A stretch of 64,000 bases of DNA from Deefgea chitinilytica (GCF_016881405.1 NZ_WOFE01000003.1:356730-420729), one strand, 5' to 3'. Shown: positions 33,635 to 43,414, counted from the stretch's first letter. Notes: generated from the letters alone by a model not told the origin. Made by a program: numbers and translations.

Positions 33635-34859
33635 CAACGGCTGCACCCATTTTGAAAATTGGCAGATACATTGCAATCACTAAGCCACCAATTAATGTGC
33701 CGAGTACAACCATGATGACCGGTTCCATCAGGCTGGATAGTGCCTCTACAGCATTATCTACTTCTTCTTCATAATAATCAGCGACTTTGCTGAGCATCGC
33801 ATCTAATGAGCCTGATTCTTCGCCAATAGAGGTCATTTGCATCACCATATTGGGAAATACGTTGGCATTTTGCATTGCCACGGTAAGGCTTGTGCCTGTG
33901 CTTACTTCGGATTGAATCTTCTTTGTTGCCATTTTATAAATGTAATTACCTGCAGCGCCGCCGACTGATTCGAGCGATTCGACCAGCGGGACACCCGCAG
34001 CAAACATAGTCGAGAGTGTCCGAGTCCAGCGAGCAATCGTTGCATTTTTAACGATCTGACCAAACACCGGTAGCTTTAAGATCAGCCTGTCCATAAAAAT
34101 TTGCATTGCTTCCGATCTTTGCCAGGCATTCATAAATAACCAGACCCCGCCAAAAATGCCGCCGAATATAATGTACCAGTAGCTGACAAAGAAATCGGAG
34201 ATGGCCATTACAAATAGCGTGGGGGCAGGGAGATCCGCGCCAAAACTAGAAAACAAGTCTTTGAATGCTGGAATAACGAAAATCATAATTACCGCTGTGA
34301 TAATAAATGCAGCAACAATAATCGCGGTTGGATAAAACATTGCCGATTTGATTTTCTTTTTGACTGCGAGAATTTTTTCTTTGTAGGTGGCTAATCGCGC
34401 TAAGAGGGCGTCTAGAATACCGGCTTGTTCTCCTGCTTGAACTAGATTGCAATACAGAGTGTCAAATTGTAGTGGGTGTTTTCTAAACGCTTGTGTTAGC
34501 GAAGAACCCGTTTCAATATCAGTTTTAATTTCTGTTAGTAGCTTGGTTACAGAAGGGTTGGCATGGCCTTTGGCGACAATATCAAAGGAGGTTAGCAATG
34601 GCACCCCAGACTTCAGCATGGTGGCTAGCTGGCGAGTGAACATTGCGATATCAGTTTCTGTGATCTTACTGCCGCCGCGCATGCGCACTTTTTTGATACT
34701 GACGACATTAACGCCTTGCCGTCTTAAGGTGTTTTTAACGACCGCTTCTCCGCTTGCACGCATTTCACCACTGATGGCTTTGCCGGTACGATCTTTGCCC
34801 TTCCAATGGAAAGTAAATTCTTTCACTGCAGAGCTGGCTGTTTTTTTTACGGTTGCCAT
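33627..34859 (-). CDS. pilC: Type IV pilus inner-membrane platform protein
   Basis: 410 residues. This is the polytopic platform on which the PilB motor acts. It has two T2SSF domains (about residues 70-195 and 275-395), each ending in membrane helices. Typical segments are FTRQLATMLKSGVPLL and RTLSTMFAAGVPLVESL, both with LxxGVPL. The equivalent in Neisseria is named PilG. The order pilB-pilC-pilD is conserved. Its start lies 9 bp after pilB. Confidence 0.95.
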   Translation of the reverse strand: MATVKKTASSAVKEFTFHWKGKDRTGKAISGEMRASGEAVVKNTLRRQGVNVVSIKKVRMRGGSKITETDIAMFTRQLATMLKSGVPLLTSFDIVAKGHANPSVTKLLTEIKTDIETGSSLTQAFRKHPLQFDTLYCNLVQAGEQAGILDALLARLATYKEKILAVKKKIKSAMFYPTAIIVAAFIITAVIMIFVIPAFKDLFSSFGADLPAPTLFVMAISDFFVSYWYIIFGGIFGGVWLFMNAWQRSEAMQIFMDRLILKLPVFGQIVKNATIARWTRTLSTMFAAGVPLVESLESVGGAAGNYIYKMATKKIQSEVSTGTSLTVAMQNANVFPNMVMQMTSIGEESGSLDAMLSKVADYYEEEVDNAVEALSSLMEPVIMVVLGTLIGGLVIAMYLPIFKMGAAVGG

Positions 34860-34868
34860 ATTGGGCCT

Positions 34869-36572
34869 CTATTCGTTGGTCACGGCCATGATTTCTTCTA
34901 ATGAAGTTAGGCCTTGTTTTACTTTTCTTAATCCTGCTTCTCGTAAAGACAGTACGCCTTCTCTACGTGCTTGATCTGCGATATCGATTGCATTACCACT
35001 ATTCATAATGATGCGGTTAAGTTCATCAGTAATCGGCATGACTTGATAGATGCCTACGCGGCCTTTGTAGCCAGTTCCTTTGCAGATGTCACACCCTTTG
35101 GGGCCGTAGGCCTTCCAACTGCCATCAAGATCGCTAGGTTCAAACCCAGCGCTTAATAGTGCCGCTTCGGGAATTTCGACTGCTTGTTTGCAACTGCAAA
35201 GTCGACGTGCTAATCGTTGTGCGGTAATTAAAATGACCGATGAGGCAATATTAAATGGTTGTATGCCCATATTGAGCATTCGCGTTAACGTGGTTGGCGC
35301 ATCATTGGTGTGGAGCGTGGAGAATACCATGTGGCCAGTTTGGGCTGCTTTAATGGCAATGTCCGCTGTTTCTAGATCGCGAATCTCGCCCACCATGATG
35401 ATATCTGGATCTTGGCGTAGGAAGGCCTTGAGTGCAGCAGAAAACGTTAGCCCAGCTTTGTCATTGACATTGACTTGATTGATGCCTGGTAAATTAATCT
35501 CGCAAGGGTCTTCTGCGGTTGAGATATTAATATCGGGTTTGTTGAGTAAGTTTAAGCAAGTATAAAGTGAAACCGTTTTTCCCGAACCTGTTGGTCCTGT
35601 GACCAGCACCATGCCGTAAGGGCGTTGAATTGCATCGAGAATGATCGCTTTTTGGTCAGGATCATAGCCTAGCGCATCAATTCCAAGTGTTGCAGAGGAC
35701 GGATCTAAAATCCTCATTACGATTTTTTCGCCGTGCATGGTGGGCAGTGTGGAGACTCGGAAGTCAATAGCACGGCTTTTTGATAAAACCAGTTTCATCC
35801 GCCCGTCTTGTGGGATGCGCTTTTCGGAAATATCTAATTTAGAAATCACTTTAATACGCGAGGAGATTTTTTCTTTGATCGCTAGTGGTGGCGTCGCGAT
35901 TTCACGTAGAACGCCATCGACACGAAAGCGAATCCGGAAAAATTTCTCATATGGCTCGAAATGAAGATCGGATGCCCCTTGGTTGATGGCGTCCATGAGT
36001 ATTTTTTGCAAATATTTAACTACGGGCGCATCATCAATTTCGAGATTGGCGCCGTTGTCTTGCTCCGGTTGGTCGTCGCCCCCTGCCATTTCAAGGTCTG
36101 CTTCATCGATGACCATGTCTTTGAGTGTTGCGCCACTCGCTTCAATCATTTTACTTAGTAAAACGGCTAGCTTTGGATCTTCAACAATAATTGGCTCAAC
36201 TTGGGAGTTGGTTTGAAAACGAACGTTTTCTACCGCAGCCATATTGGTAATATCTGAAATCCCAATAAAAAGCTTAGTGCCGCGCTTATACAGAGGAACT
36301 AAGCGTTGTGTTTGCATCGCTTTGGCGTCAAGAATGCCTTGTGGGATGTAGCTTGGGTCTACTCGATCAAGATCGAGCAATGGGTAGCCAAATGTTTTGG
36401 AAGAAAAATCCGCAATATCACGGGCAGACATTTTCTTGCTTTGGATTAGCTGCTCAATAAATGAAATTTTGTTAGTCGTGGCAGTCGTTTGCAAAGCTTC
36501 GGCATCGGCTTCGATTAAGCGTCCGTGTTGCACTAACAGCCGTGCAAGTCCAGAAATATGAGGTGCGGTCAT
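34869..36572 (-). CDS. pilB: Type IV pilus extension ATPase
   Basis: 567 residues. This is the hexameric ATPase for pilus polymerisation (PilF in Neisseria). The N-terminal MshEN-type domain (about 30-140) is a known c-di-GMP site in some relatives. Walker A is GPTGSGKT (326-333), with the Asp box at RQDPD and Walker B at IIMVGEIRD (391-399). The His box is FSTLHTND (417-424). The tetracysteine zinc site is C459, C461, C494 and C497. It looks fully functional. First gene of the minus-strand cluster. Confidence 0.96.
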   Translation of the reverse strand: MTAPHISGLARLLVQHGRLIEADAEALQTTATTNKISFIEQLIQSKKMSARDIADFSSKTFGYPLLDLDRVDPSYIPQGILDAKAMQTQRLVPLYKRGTKLFIGISDITNMAAVENVRFQTNSQVEPIIVEDPKLAVLLSKMIEASGATLKDMVIDEADLEMAGGDDQPEQDNGANLEIDDAPVVKYLQKILMDAINQGASDLHFEPYEKFFRIRFRVDGVLREIATPPLAIKEKISSRIKVISKLDISEKRIPQDGRMKLVLSKSRAIDFRVSTLPTMHGEKIVMRILDPSSATLGIDALGYDPDQKAIILDAIQRPYGMVLVTGPTGSGKTVSLYTCLNLLNKPDINISTAEDPCEINLPGINQVNVNDKAGLTFSAALKAFLRQDPDIIMVGEIRDLETADIAIKAAQTGHMVFSTLHTNDAPTTLTRMLNMGIQPFNIASSVILITAQRLARRLCSCKQAVEIPEAALLSAGFEPSDLDGSWKAYGPKGCDICKGTGYKGRVGIYQVMPITDELNRIIMNSGNAIDIADQARREGVLSLREAGLRKVKQGLTSLEEIMAVTNE

Positions 36573-36815
36573 AATCGCGAGATAACTCCAAAGCTTTTAT
36601 TTTTGAAATGAATGTAGCTAGAAATATAGTGTTTTTTATCAATTTTTGCTTGCAGTCTAGCAGATGTAGCGCCGTTGGCGATGTGGTGTTGTTCTATGGT
36701 GTGCTCAATGTTGTATCAGTGTTGCTGTGTTGGATTTTGGATCGGGGCGCTCATATGCAATAGGTGAAAGTAGAGATATTGAATGCTAGCCGCAAGATTG
36801 ATTGGGTATGCTTGG

Positions 36816-37625
36816 CTAGCCCTTGTTAATGAATGCTTCTAGCGCAATACGTGTTCCAATGTAGCCTAAGAATAATAGGCAGAACCCAGTTAAAGCCCAA
36901 TTGGCGGCGAAACGGCCACGCCAACCATAGTTGATTCGCCCGATCAACAATGTGCCGAAGATCACCCAAGATGCGAGTGCGAAAATCGTTTTGTGAGAGA
37001 AAGAGAAAAATGAGCCGCTGGTTTGTTCCGACAAAATACTGCCCGTGATTAGCGCTGCCGTGAGTAGGGCAAAGCCGATTGCAACACAGCTAAAGAGTAG
37101 TTTTTCTAGCGTCAGCAGCGGGGGAAGGGTGTGGGCGAGTATTTTTTTACTATTTTGGTGCAAGTTTTTATCCGAGAAACGCATTAGAATCGCGACGGCC
37201 GCCGCGTTAACGACGAGGCCTTGTGCCAGCATGGCAAGTAAGAAGTGACTACGCGATAAGTTGTTTTGCACGTAGTTGATCGCGTGCCCGGTGGGTAAAA
37301 TGATCGACAGCAAAATGAAGCAGACGATAAACGCAAACAAAGGCGGCTCTAAGCCATCCAGCTTCCAGTGCAATTTACCTAATAAATAAATATTTAAACT
37401 CAGCCATGCGGTGAGAGATAGGGATTCAGCGGCGCCAAAGTGTAATTGCGGCTGGTCAATGAAAGGCAGTAGCACTGCAGTGCCATGTAAAACATACACT
37501 GCAATCAGTAAAAGATGCTCAGGTATTTTGCGAGCTGTCGTGTGCTCAACAAGGCGAATTTGGCAAAAATGCCAGCCGAGTAGCAGGTAAATGAAAAAGG
37601 TCAGTGGCGTAAGCAGGGTGGACAC
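36816..37625 (-). CDS. CcsA/YpjD-type cytochrome c assembly-like membrane protein
   Basis: 269 residues with about eight hydrophobic helices. The family belongs to the CcsA/CcmC/HemX superfamily. A gene of this type (ypjD) adjoins ffh, divergently, in Escherichia coli and many betaproteobacteria, exactly as here. The tryptophan-rich motif of true haem-handling CcsA is not clear, so haem export is not shown. The role of YpjD is uncertain in general. The end of the gene is followed by a 243-bp spacer before pilB in which I see no gene. Confidence 0.8.
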   Translation of the reverse strand: MSTLLTPLTFFIYLLLGWHFCQIRLVEHTTARKIPEHLLLIAVYVLHGTAVLLPFIDQPQLHFGAAESLSLTAWLSLNIYLLGKLHWKLDGLEPPLFAFIVCFILLSIILPTGHAINYVQNNLSRSHFLLAMLAQGLVVNAAAVAILMRFSDKNLHQNSKKILAHTLPPLLTLEKLLFSCVAIGFALLTAALITGSILSEQTSGSFFSFSHKTIFALASWVIFGTLLIGRINYGWRGRFAANWALTGFCLLFLGYIGTRIALEAFINKG

Positions 37626-37707
37626 GTCAATTCAGGGTAAAATGTCGATTGTTTAGTCTAACAGAGTCGGTGCCCACTCGGCATCAACCGCATTAAAGGT
37701 GTAACGC

Positions 37708-39051
37708 ATGTTTGAAAATCTGTCTGGCCGCTTGGGTGGCGTCGTTAAAACGCTGCGCGGTAACGCCCGCTTGACTGAAGACAATATGAAGGATGCGCTG
37801 CGCGAAGTGCGCATGGCGCTGCTTGAGGCCGACGTGGCTTTGCCTGCGGTGAAGCAATTTATTAGCGACGTCAAAGTTCGTGCCGAGGGTCAAGAAGTTA
37901 TTGGAAGTTTAACGCCAGGCCAAGCCTTGATTGGCGTCGTATACGAAGAACTCACCAAATTAATGGGCGCACAGAACGATGCGCTCAAATTGGCAGCCGT
38001 GCCGCCGGCCGTGATCTTGATGGCGGGTTTGCAAGGCGCGGGTAAAACGACAACCTCGGGTAAGTTGGCCAAGCATTTAAAAGAAACGCAAAAGAAAAAA
38101 GTGTTACTGGTTTCCGCTGACGTGTATCGCCCGGCAGCGATTGAGCAGCTCAAGACGCTGGCGGGGCAACTCAGCGTCGATTGGTTTCCGTCCGATGTAA
38201 CGCAAAAGCCTGTTGATATTGCCTTGGCGGCAATCGATCATGCTAAACGGCATTTCTACGATGTGCTGATTGTCGATACTGCGGGCCGTCTGGCGGTCGA
38301 TGAGGCGATGATGACCGAAATTAAGGCCTTGCATGCCGCGGTGAATCCGGTTGAAACCTTATTCGTGGTCGATGCGATGCAGGGGCAAGACGCCGTGAAT
38401 GTGGCGCAAGCCTTCAATGAAGCGCTGCCATTAACAGGGGTTGTGCTGACTAAAATGGACGGCGACTCGCGTGGCGGTGCCGCTTTGTCAGTGCGTCATA
38501 TCACTGGTAAGCCGATTAAGTTCTTGGGGACCGGTGAAAAGCTTACTGGGCTGGAGCCATTCCATCCGGATCGGATGGCGAGTCGTGTGCTCGGCATGGG
38601 CGATGTACTGTCTTTGATTGAAGATGTTAAAAACATCGTCGATGAAGCTGAAGCGCTCAAAATGATGAAAAAGGTCAAATCCGGCAAAGGATTTGATCTG
38701 GAAGACTTTAAAACCCAAATCCAGCAAATGAAAAAAATGGGCGGCATGTCAGCCTTGATGGATAAGTTGCCAGGCAATATGGCGGCGCTAGCCGACAGTC
38801 AAGTGACTGACAAATCTGTCGCACGCATCGAAGGGATTATCAATTCAATGACGCCGCTGGAGCGCCGCAAACCTGAGCTACTAAAAGCGAGTCGTAAACG
38901 CCGCATCGCCGCGGGCGCGGGGGTGTCAGTGCAAGAAGTGAATCGTTTGCTGAAGCAATTTGAACAAACACAAAAAATGATGAAGCAGTTTTCGGGTGGT
39001 GGCATGATGAAAATGATGCGTGGCCTGAAAGGAATGATGCCTGGAATGTAA
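37708..39051 (+). CDS. ffh: Signal recognition particle protein Ffh
   Basis: 447 residues. With 4.5S RNA it targets nascent membrane proteins to SecYEG. The N and G domains carry GLQGAGKTTTSGKLA (P loop), DTAGRLAVDE and TKMDGDSRGGAALS. The methionine-rich M domain (about 325-447) contains RRKPELLKASRKRRIAAGAG, which binds the RNA, and ends in a Met/Gly-rich tail. It is divergent from the YpjD-like gene with 82 bp between. Confidence 0.97.
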   Translation: MFENLSGRLGGVVKTLRGNARLTEDNMKDALREVRMALLEADVALPAVKQFISDVKVRAEGQEVIGSLTPGQALIGVVYEELTKLMGAQNDALKLAAVPPAVILMAGLQGAGKTTTSGKLAKHLKETQKKKVLLVSADVYRPAAIEQLKTLAGQLSVDWFPSDVTQKPVDIALAAIDHAKRHFYDVLIVDTAGRLAVDEAMMTEIKALHAAVNPVETLFVVDAMQGQDAVNVAQAFNEALPLTGVVLTKMDGDSRGGAALSVRHITGKPIKFLGTGEKLTGLEPFHPDRMASRVLGMGDVLSLIEDVKNIVDEAEALKMMKKVKSGKGFDLEDFKTQIQQMKKMGGMSALMDKLPGNMAALADSQVTDKSVARIEGIINSMTPLERRKPELLKASRKRRIAAGAGVSVQEVNRLLKQFEQTQKMMKQFSGGGMMKMMRGLKGMMPGM

Positions 39052-39181
39052 ATAGTCTGGGTATTGCTTGTTATGCTCTTTTGGGTATTGCCTTGGGGGT
39101 TATACCTAAGCCAGATCTGGCTGCTGGGTTTTGTTTTGAATGCAACGGTGTTGCCGTTTAGAAGTTAATTGTGCCGCAGCC

Positions 39182-39210
39182 TTGCGGCGAAGTCTGTTTT
39201 CTGGCAGAAT
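39182..39210 (+). promoter_or_regulatory. Possible promoter of rpsP operon
   Basis: TTGCGG (39182-39187), a 17-nt spacer and CAGAAT (39205-39210), followed by a GC-rich discriminator, 38 bp before rpsP. A short hairpin GCCGCA/TGCGGC overlaps the -35 and may end the ffh transcript. The match is only moderate. Confidence 0.35.
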
Positions 39211-39248
39211 CGCCGCCTTTCTGCTAATAACCAATATTGGGTTTTATT

Positions 39249-39488
39249 ATGGTCGTGATTCGTCTAGCTCGTGGTGGCGCAAAAGATCGCCCGTTCTACA
39301 ACATCGTTGTGACTGATTCGCGCAATCGCCGCGATGGTCGTTTCATCGAGCGCGTAGGTTTTTACAATCCTCAAGCCCGTGGCGCTGAAGAAGCAGTTCG
39401 TTTGACGCAAGATCGTCTGACTTACTGGCTCGGCGTTGGCGCACAGCCTTCTGATACTGTTGCTCGTTTGTTAAAAAACGCTAAGTAA
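39249..39488 (+). CDS. rpsP: 30S ribosomal protein S16
   Basis: 79 residues starting [41 protein letters not shown]. The start is the ATG at 39249; an in-frame TTG 4 codons earlier would add a non-family prefix. The SD is weak (TTGGG 8 nt upstream). First gene of the rpsP-rimM-trmD-rplS operon. Confidence 0.97.
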   Translation: MVVIRLARGGAKDRPFYNIVVTDSRNRRDGRFIERVGFYNPQARGAEEAVRLTQDRLTYWLGVGAQPSDTVARLLKNAK

Positions 39489-39496
39489 TCAAATCA

Positions 39497-40039
39497 GTGT
39501 TGAAGAATCAAAAGTCCTCAGCGGCGGCCACTGACGTACCAGAAGATCTGGTAGCGATGGGGTATGTGAGTGGGGCTTTTGGCATTCAAGGCTGGATTAA
39601 TCTGGTCGCTGACACCGAAAGTGCCGATAGCTTGTTGGACTATTCAGTCTGGTGGCTGGGGCGTAATGGTGTATTTCGTGCGTATACTGTGGTGGATTCT
39701 CATTTGCAGCCTAAAAAATTGGGCGCAAAGCTAGAAGGTGTTAATGACCGTGATGCGGCCTTTGCACTGAAAGGCTGTGAGATTTTTGTTCCTCGCAGCA
39801 GTATGCCGCCGGCGGCTGATGGTGAATATTACTGGGCCGATTTAATCGGTTTAGTGGTCGTTAACCAGCAAGATGAACGCTTGGGTGTCATTGAGAAGTT
39901 GTTTGAAACCGGCGCGAACGATGTCATCGTCGTTAAAGACGAAACAACAGAACGTCTGGTGCCCTTTGTTGGGCATGTGGTGTTGGATGTTAATCTAGAA
40001 ACGCGTGTGATGCGCGTGGATTGGGGTTTGGATTATTAA
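39497..40039 (+). CDS. rimM: 16S rRNA processing protein RimM
   Basis: 180 residues from a GTG start. RimM is an assembly factor that binds S19 and helps mature the 30S head. The N-terminal beta-barrel has VAMGYVSGAFGIQGWI, and the C-terminal PRC-barrel has DGEYYWADLIGLVVVN and LVPFVGHVVLDVNL. The first 15 residues are variable, so the exact start is less certain. Confidence 0.95.
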   Translation: MLKNQKSSAAATDVPEDLVAMGYVSGAFGIQGWINLVADTESADSLLDYSVWWLGRNGVFRAYTVVDSHLQPKKLGAKLEGVNDRDAAFALKGCEIFVPRSSMPPAADGEYYWADLIGLVVVNQQDERLGVIEKLFETGANDVIVVKDETTERLVPFVGHVVLDVNLETRVMRVDWGLDY

Positions 40040-40071
40040 TCGGAACGCCAAAGATTTGTGCGTAGGTTCGC

Positions 40072-40863
40072 ATGCAATTTGATGTCGTCACTCTGTTTCC
40101 AGAGATGTTTGAAGCCATTAGCGCGCACGGGGTCACTCGACGGGCGGTTGAGCTCAATTTGATTCGATTGACAACATGGAATCCGCGAACGTACACCACG
40201 GATAACTATCATCGTGTTGACGATCGTCCCTTCGGTGGTGGTCCTGGCATGGTGATGTTGCCTGCTCCGCTGGATCAAGCCTTGGCTGCGGCCAAGCAGC
40301 ATCAAAGCGATGCAGGATGTGTGTCACACACGATTTATTTGTCGCCGCAAGGCGCGCCGCTCACGCATAAAAAAGCCGAACAATTGGCGCAAATGTCAGG
40401 TTTAGTTTTGTTGTGTGGTCGGTATGAAGGCGTTGACGAGCGTGTGATTCAAACGCAAGTCGATGAAGAAATTTCGGTCGGAGATTATGTATTATCGGGC
40501 GGTGAATTGCCGGCGATGATTCTAATTGATGCCGTATCCCGCTTGATTCCTGGTGTGCTCAATACCGCAGCCAGTGCAGTGGAAGATTCTTTTGTGGATG
40601 GGTTGCTCGATTGCCCGCATTACACCCGTCCCGAAAATTATCGCGGTATGCTGGTTCCTGATGTCTTGATGTCGGGAAATCATGCCGCAATAAGGCGCTG
40701 GCGTCTTAAACAATCACTCGGTCGTACTTGGTTGCGTCGTCCTGATTTGTTACAAAGTCGCCAGTTAACTAAAGAGGAAGCTCGGCTTCTGGCTGAATTC
40801 AAAACTGAATATGCAGCATTCCCGAATCCTCGGGCAGAAGGTACGGTTTCACATACGGAGTAG
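40072..40863 (+). CDS. trmD: tRNA (guanine-N1)-methyltransferase (m1G37)
   Basis: 263 residues. It methylates G37 next to the anticodon in tRNAs for Leu, Pro and Arg, preventing frameshifts. The SPOUT knot is visible: [22 protein letters not shown] and [15 protein letters not shown]. The C-terminal domain has [15 protein letters not shown]. rplS starts 7 bp after its stop. Confidence 0.97.
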   Translation: MQFDVVTLFPEMFEAISAHGVTRRAVELNLIRLTTWNPRTYTTDNYHRVDDRPFGGGPGMVMLPAPLDQALAAAKQHQSDAGCVSHTIYLSPQGAPLTHKKAEQLAQMSGLVLLCGRYEGVDERVIQTQVDEEISVGDYVLSGGELPAMILIDAVSRLIPGVLNTAASAVEDSFVDGLLDCPHYTRPENYRGMLVPDVLMSGNHAAIRRWRLKQSLGRTWLRRPDLLQSRQLTKEEARLLAEFKTEYAAFPNPRAEGTVSHTE

Positions 40864-40870
40864 TATCCAA

Positions 40871-41251
40871 ATGAATTTGTTACAAATTCTTGAGCAAGAA
40901 GAAATTGCTCGTTTAGGTAAAGAAATCCCTGAATTCGCACCTGGCGACACTGTTGTTGTTAGCGTTAAAGTGAAAGAGGGTACTCGTGAACGTCTACAGG
41001 CTTACGAAGGCATCGTGATTGCTAAACGTAACCGTGGTTTGAACAGCTCGTTTATCGTGCGTAAAATTTCTTCTGGCATGGGTGTTGAGCGTACTTTCCA
41101 AACGTACTCTCCACTCGTTGCTGGTATTGAAGTGAAACGTCGTGGTGACGTTCGCCGCGCGAAACTGTACTACCTCCGTGATCGTTCGGGTAAATCTGCA
41201 CGTATTAAGGAAAAATTGCCTGCACGTAAAGTGGCTGCTGCTGAAGCGTAA
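40871..41251 (+). CDS. rplS: 50S ribosomal protein L19
   Basis: 126 residues from the ATG at 40871 ([12 protein letters not shown]). An in-frame ATG inside trmD is not family-like. L19 contacts 16S rRNA at an intersubunit bridge. Signatures are [46 protein letters not shown] and [22 protein letters not shown]. It is the last gene of the operon. Confidence 0.97.
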   Translation: MNLLQILEQEEIARLGKEIPEFAPGDTVVVSVKVKEGTRERLQAYEGIVIAKRNRGLNSSFIVRKISSGMGVERTFQTYSPLVAGIEVKRRGDVRRAKLYYLRDRSGKSARIKEKLPARKVAAAEA

Positions 41252-41298
41252 TCGCCCAGTAGCAAACACTGTGTTAGACAGCTTAGCTGTCGGCAAGA

Positions 41299-41325
41299 GA
41301 AGCCCCGCATCGCGGGGCTTTTTTA
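41299..41325 (+). terminator. Terminator after rplS
   Basis: An 8-bp GC-rich stem AGCCCCGC/GCGGGGCT (41301-41308 with 41312-41319) is followed by a T6 run. It is a strong intrinsic terminator, between rplS and the convergent LysR-type gene. Confidence 0.9.
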
Positions 41326-41366
41326 TTAGGTATTTGCATCTGGCATTTGCTAGATATGCTTTGCAG

Positions 41367-42260
41367 TCAAATACCCTGCAATAAACTTTGTTTGGCGGCA
41401 TGAATTACCGCCAAACTCAGTCGTTCTAATTTAGGCGATTGCACCCGCCAGCAGTGCCAGTACAGATTGACATCGGTCGGGTGCTCAGGGGCGAGATCAA
41501 TCAGTGTGCCGCTATTGAGTAAATCGCGGTACTGCAATTCCGGCACCATGCCGTAGCCCAGCCCCAATTGAATCGCTTGTAAAAACGCCTCACTGGATGG
41601 CACATAATGGCTGTGAATGTGCGTGCTCGGTAAACCTAAGGTGCGTAGTAGAAAATTCGCTTGCAAAGCATCTTTGCGGTTAAATACCATCAGCGGTGCG
41701 GCGCGTGCCGCTTCGCGTTGCAAACCTTGCGGAAAATACCGCGCCGCAAATTGCGGATGAGCGAGCATCCGATAGCGCATAATCCCCAGTGGTTCGGCGC
41801 GGCAACCGCGTAGCGCCTCCATTTCGCTGGAAACACCGGCCAGTGCATGGCCGCTTTCTAAAAATGTATAAGTGTGATCTTGATCGTCGACGGTAATGTC
41901 GAGTAGCACGCGCTCGGCAATCAGAAAATCAGCCAGCGCGGGCAATAGCCAGGTCGCCAAGGTGTCGTGATTGACGACAATCGGTACGGTGAGTGGGCGG
42001 TTTTGTTCGTCGTCGAGTTCGGCAAAAAATTCACTTTCTAATAAATGGCTGCGACGCAGATATTGCGCTAAACGCTGACCCGCGCGCGTTGGGCGGCAGG
42101 GTCGGGTACGCTGCAGCAGCGGCGTGCCGAGTTGATTTTCCAGTGCGCTGACGCGTTGCGACACCGCCGATGGCGTCAGATGCAGTATCGCCGCCGCCTG
42201 TTCAAAACTACCGCTATCAATCACTGCCAATAGTGCTTCGCCCTTGCGAATATCAAGCAT
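41367..42260 (-). CDS. argP: LysR-type regulator, ArgP/LysG-like
   Basis: 297 residues. It has an N-terminal winged helix-turn-helix (about 4-60) with GSFEQAAAILHLTPSAVSQRVSALENQLGTPLLQRTRP, then the two-lobed effector domain. It diverges from a LysE/ArgO-type exporter, the classic argP-argO pair in which ArgP activates argO with arginine or lysine as signals. That pairing is the main support for the name. The exact effector is inferred, not seen. Confidence 0.85.
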   Translation of the reverse strand: MLDIRKGEALLAVIDSGSFEQAAAILHLTPSAVSQRVSALENQLGTPLLQRTRPCRPTRAGQRLAQYLRRSHLLESEFFAELDDEQNRPLTVPIVVNHDTLATWLLPALADFLIAERVLLDITVDDQDHTYTFLESGHALAGVSSEMEALRGCRAEPLGIMRYRMLAHPQFAARYFPQGLQREAARAAPLMVFNRKDALQANFLLRTLGLPSTHIHSHYVPSSEAFLQAIQLGLGYGMVPELQYRDLLNSGTLIDLAPEHPTDVNLYWHCWRVQSPKLERLSLAVIHAAKQSLLQGI

Positions 42261-42572
42261 TGCTGATTCCTTCTTGACCAGTTAAAGGTCAAAGACGCTA
42301 GTCCACGAAAAACACGAAAGGCACGAAAATAAAGCCGAATTCAAGCGAAAGTGAGATAGAACTATGCTTTGAGATTGACTTATTTGCTGTGGTTTTTTTG
42401 ATCTTGTTCGTGATTTTTGTGCCTTTCGTGGACTCCGTTTTTGACTGTTGGATAGGCTGATGCCACATCATTTATTAAGAAAAATTAAGTATTAATTAGA
42501 AATGATAAAGTATGTTTAACTTCGCCGCAGCTTCTATGACAATCGAGGCAGATCAAGTGCAGGTGAAATGAG
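42261..42572. repeat. argP-argO spacer with composite inverted repeat
   Basis: 312 bp without a gene. CACGAAAGGCACGAAAAT (42313-42330) pairs with ATTTTTGTGCCTTTCGTG (42413-42430), with one G-T pair. The unit GTCCACGAAA at 42301 matches the extended right end (TTTCGTGGAC, to 42433) but is set off by a 9-bp insertion AACACGAAA. The ArgP operator and the argO promoter should lie between 42440 and 42570, an AT-rich stretch, but I cannot point to exact sites. Confidence 0.7.
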
Positions 42573-43187
42573 ATGATTGATTGGGTGGTATTTGTAAAGG
42601 CCTTGGGTTTGTGCGCGGCACTGATTATGGCGATTGGTGCGCAAAATGCTTACGTATTGCGGGTAGGAATTCAGCGCCAGCATTTAGTGATGACGCTGGC
42701 CGTTTGTATTTTGCTTGATGCGCTATTGATTGCTTTAGGCGTATTTGGCATGGGCGCGCTGGTACAAGCGTCACCGATTTTGCTGGGTGCGGCGCGTTGG
42801 GGTGGAGCCGCGTTTTTGATTTGGTATGGTTTGCGCAGTTGGGCCGCAATTTTGCGCCGTGATACCGCACTAGATGTTGAACCGAGCGCAGCGCCGGTGA
42901 GCGCTAAGCGGGCGCTGATTACTATTTTGGCGATTTCCTTGCTTAATCCGCACGTTTACTTGGATACCGTGGTGCTGCTTGGTTCAATTGGCGGCAGTTA
43001 TGCGGCAGATTTGCAACCTAGTTTTATTCTGGGCGCGGCGAGTGCTTCGCTGTTGTGGTTTTGTGTGCTGGGCTTTGCGGCGCACACGCTATCGCGCTAT
43101 TTATCACGCCCTGTGGCTTGGCAATGGATTGATGGTATTACCGGCGGTACGATGCTGTTTTTGGCAGGAACCTTGGTGTTTGCTTAG
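42573..43187 (+). CDS. argO: LysE/ArgO-family amino acid exporter
   Basis: 204 residues with six hydrophobic segments. The LysE family motif GAQNAYVLRVG lies at about residues 22-32 and NPHVYLDTVVLLGS at about 125-138. The family exports arginine or lysine, together with toxic analogues. It is regulated by the divergent ArgP-like protein. It ends 2 bp before the stop of the convergent small gene. Confidence 0.9.
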   Translation: MIDWVVFVKALGLCAALIMAIGAQNAYVLRVGIQRQHLVMTLAVCILLDALLIALGVFGMGALVQASPILLGAARWGGAAFLIWYGLRSWAAILRRDTALDVEPSAAPVSAKRALITILAISLLNPHVYLDTVVLLGSIGGSYAADLQPSFILGAASASLLWFCVLGFAAHTLSRYLSRPVAWQWIDGITGGTMLFLAGTLVFA

Positions 43188-43189
43188 CA

Positions 43190-43405
43190 TTAAAGCGCTT
43201 CAACCATCGCTTTGATTTTGACCGCCTTCTCAAAATGATCGAGGCGATGCGTTTGAATCCACCATGTCGCCGCTTCCATTAATAAGCTTGGATTGTCATT
43301 TTTATTGGCGAAAAAAGCGTAAAACGATACGCCGACGTTCTCACCTTTCTGTTCTATCTTTTGCTGACAAACAGCAATTATTTTTTGTTTTAAGACGGGA
43401 TTCAT
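43190..43405 (-). CDS. Small conserved protein (possibly DUF6500 family)
   Basis: 71 residues: it starts MNPVLKQKIIAVCQQKIEQ, continues GENVGVSFYAFFANKNDNPSLLMEAATWWI and ends HFEKAVKIKAMVEAL. It is soluble, with no signal peptide or membrane segment. From memory it resembles a small uncharacterised family, DUF6500, but I could not confirm this. It lies downstream of sbcB behind a 20-bp hairpin and converges on argO with a 2-bp gap. Function unknown. Confidence 0.7.
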   Translation of the reverse strand: MNPVLKQKIIAVCQQKIEQKGENVGVSFYAFFANKNDNPSLLMEAATWWIQTHRLDHFEKAVKIKAMVEAL

Positions 43406-43414
43406 AGTTTTTGG

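Noticed and set aside
36573..36815. Inverted repeat GCTAGCC/GGCTAGC in the pilB-ypjD spacer as a terminator
   Set aside because: Short stem with a bulge and a loop of about 20 nt, with no T tract on the relevant strand. No promoter for pilB could be pinned down either.
41367..43187. argP-argO as lysG-lysE
   Set aside because: The families are the same and substrate cannot be told from sequence. The ArgP/ArgO names were kept as the proteobacterial convention, with the uncertainty stated.
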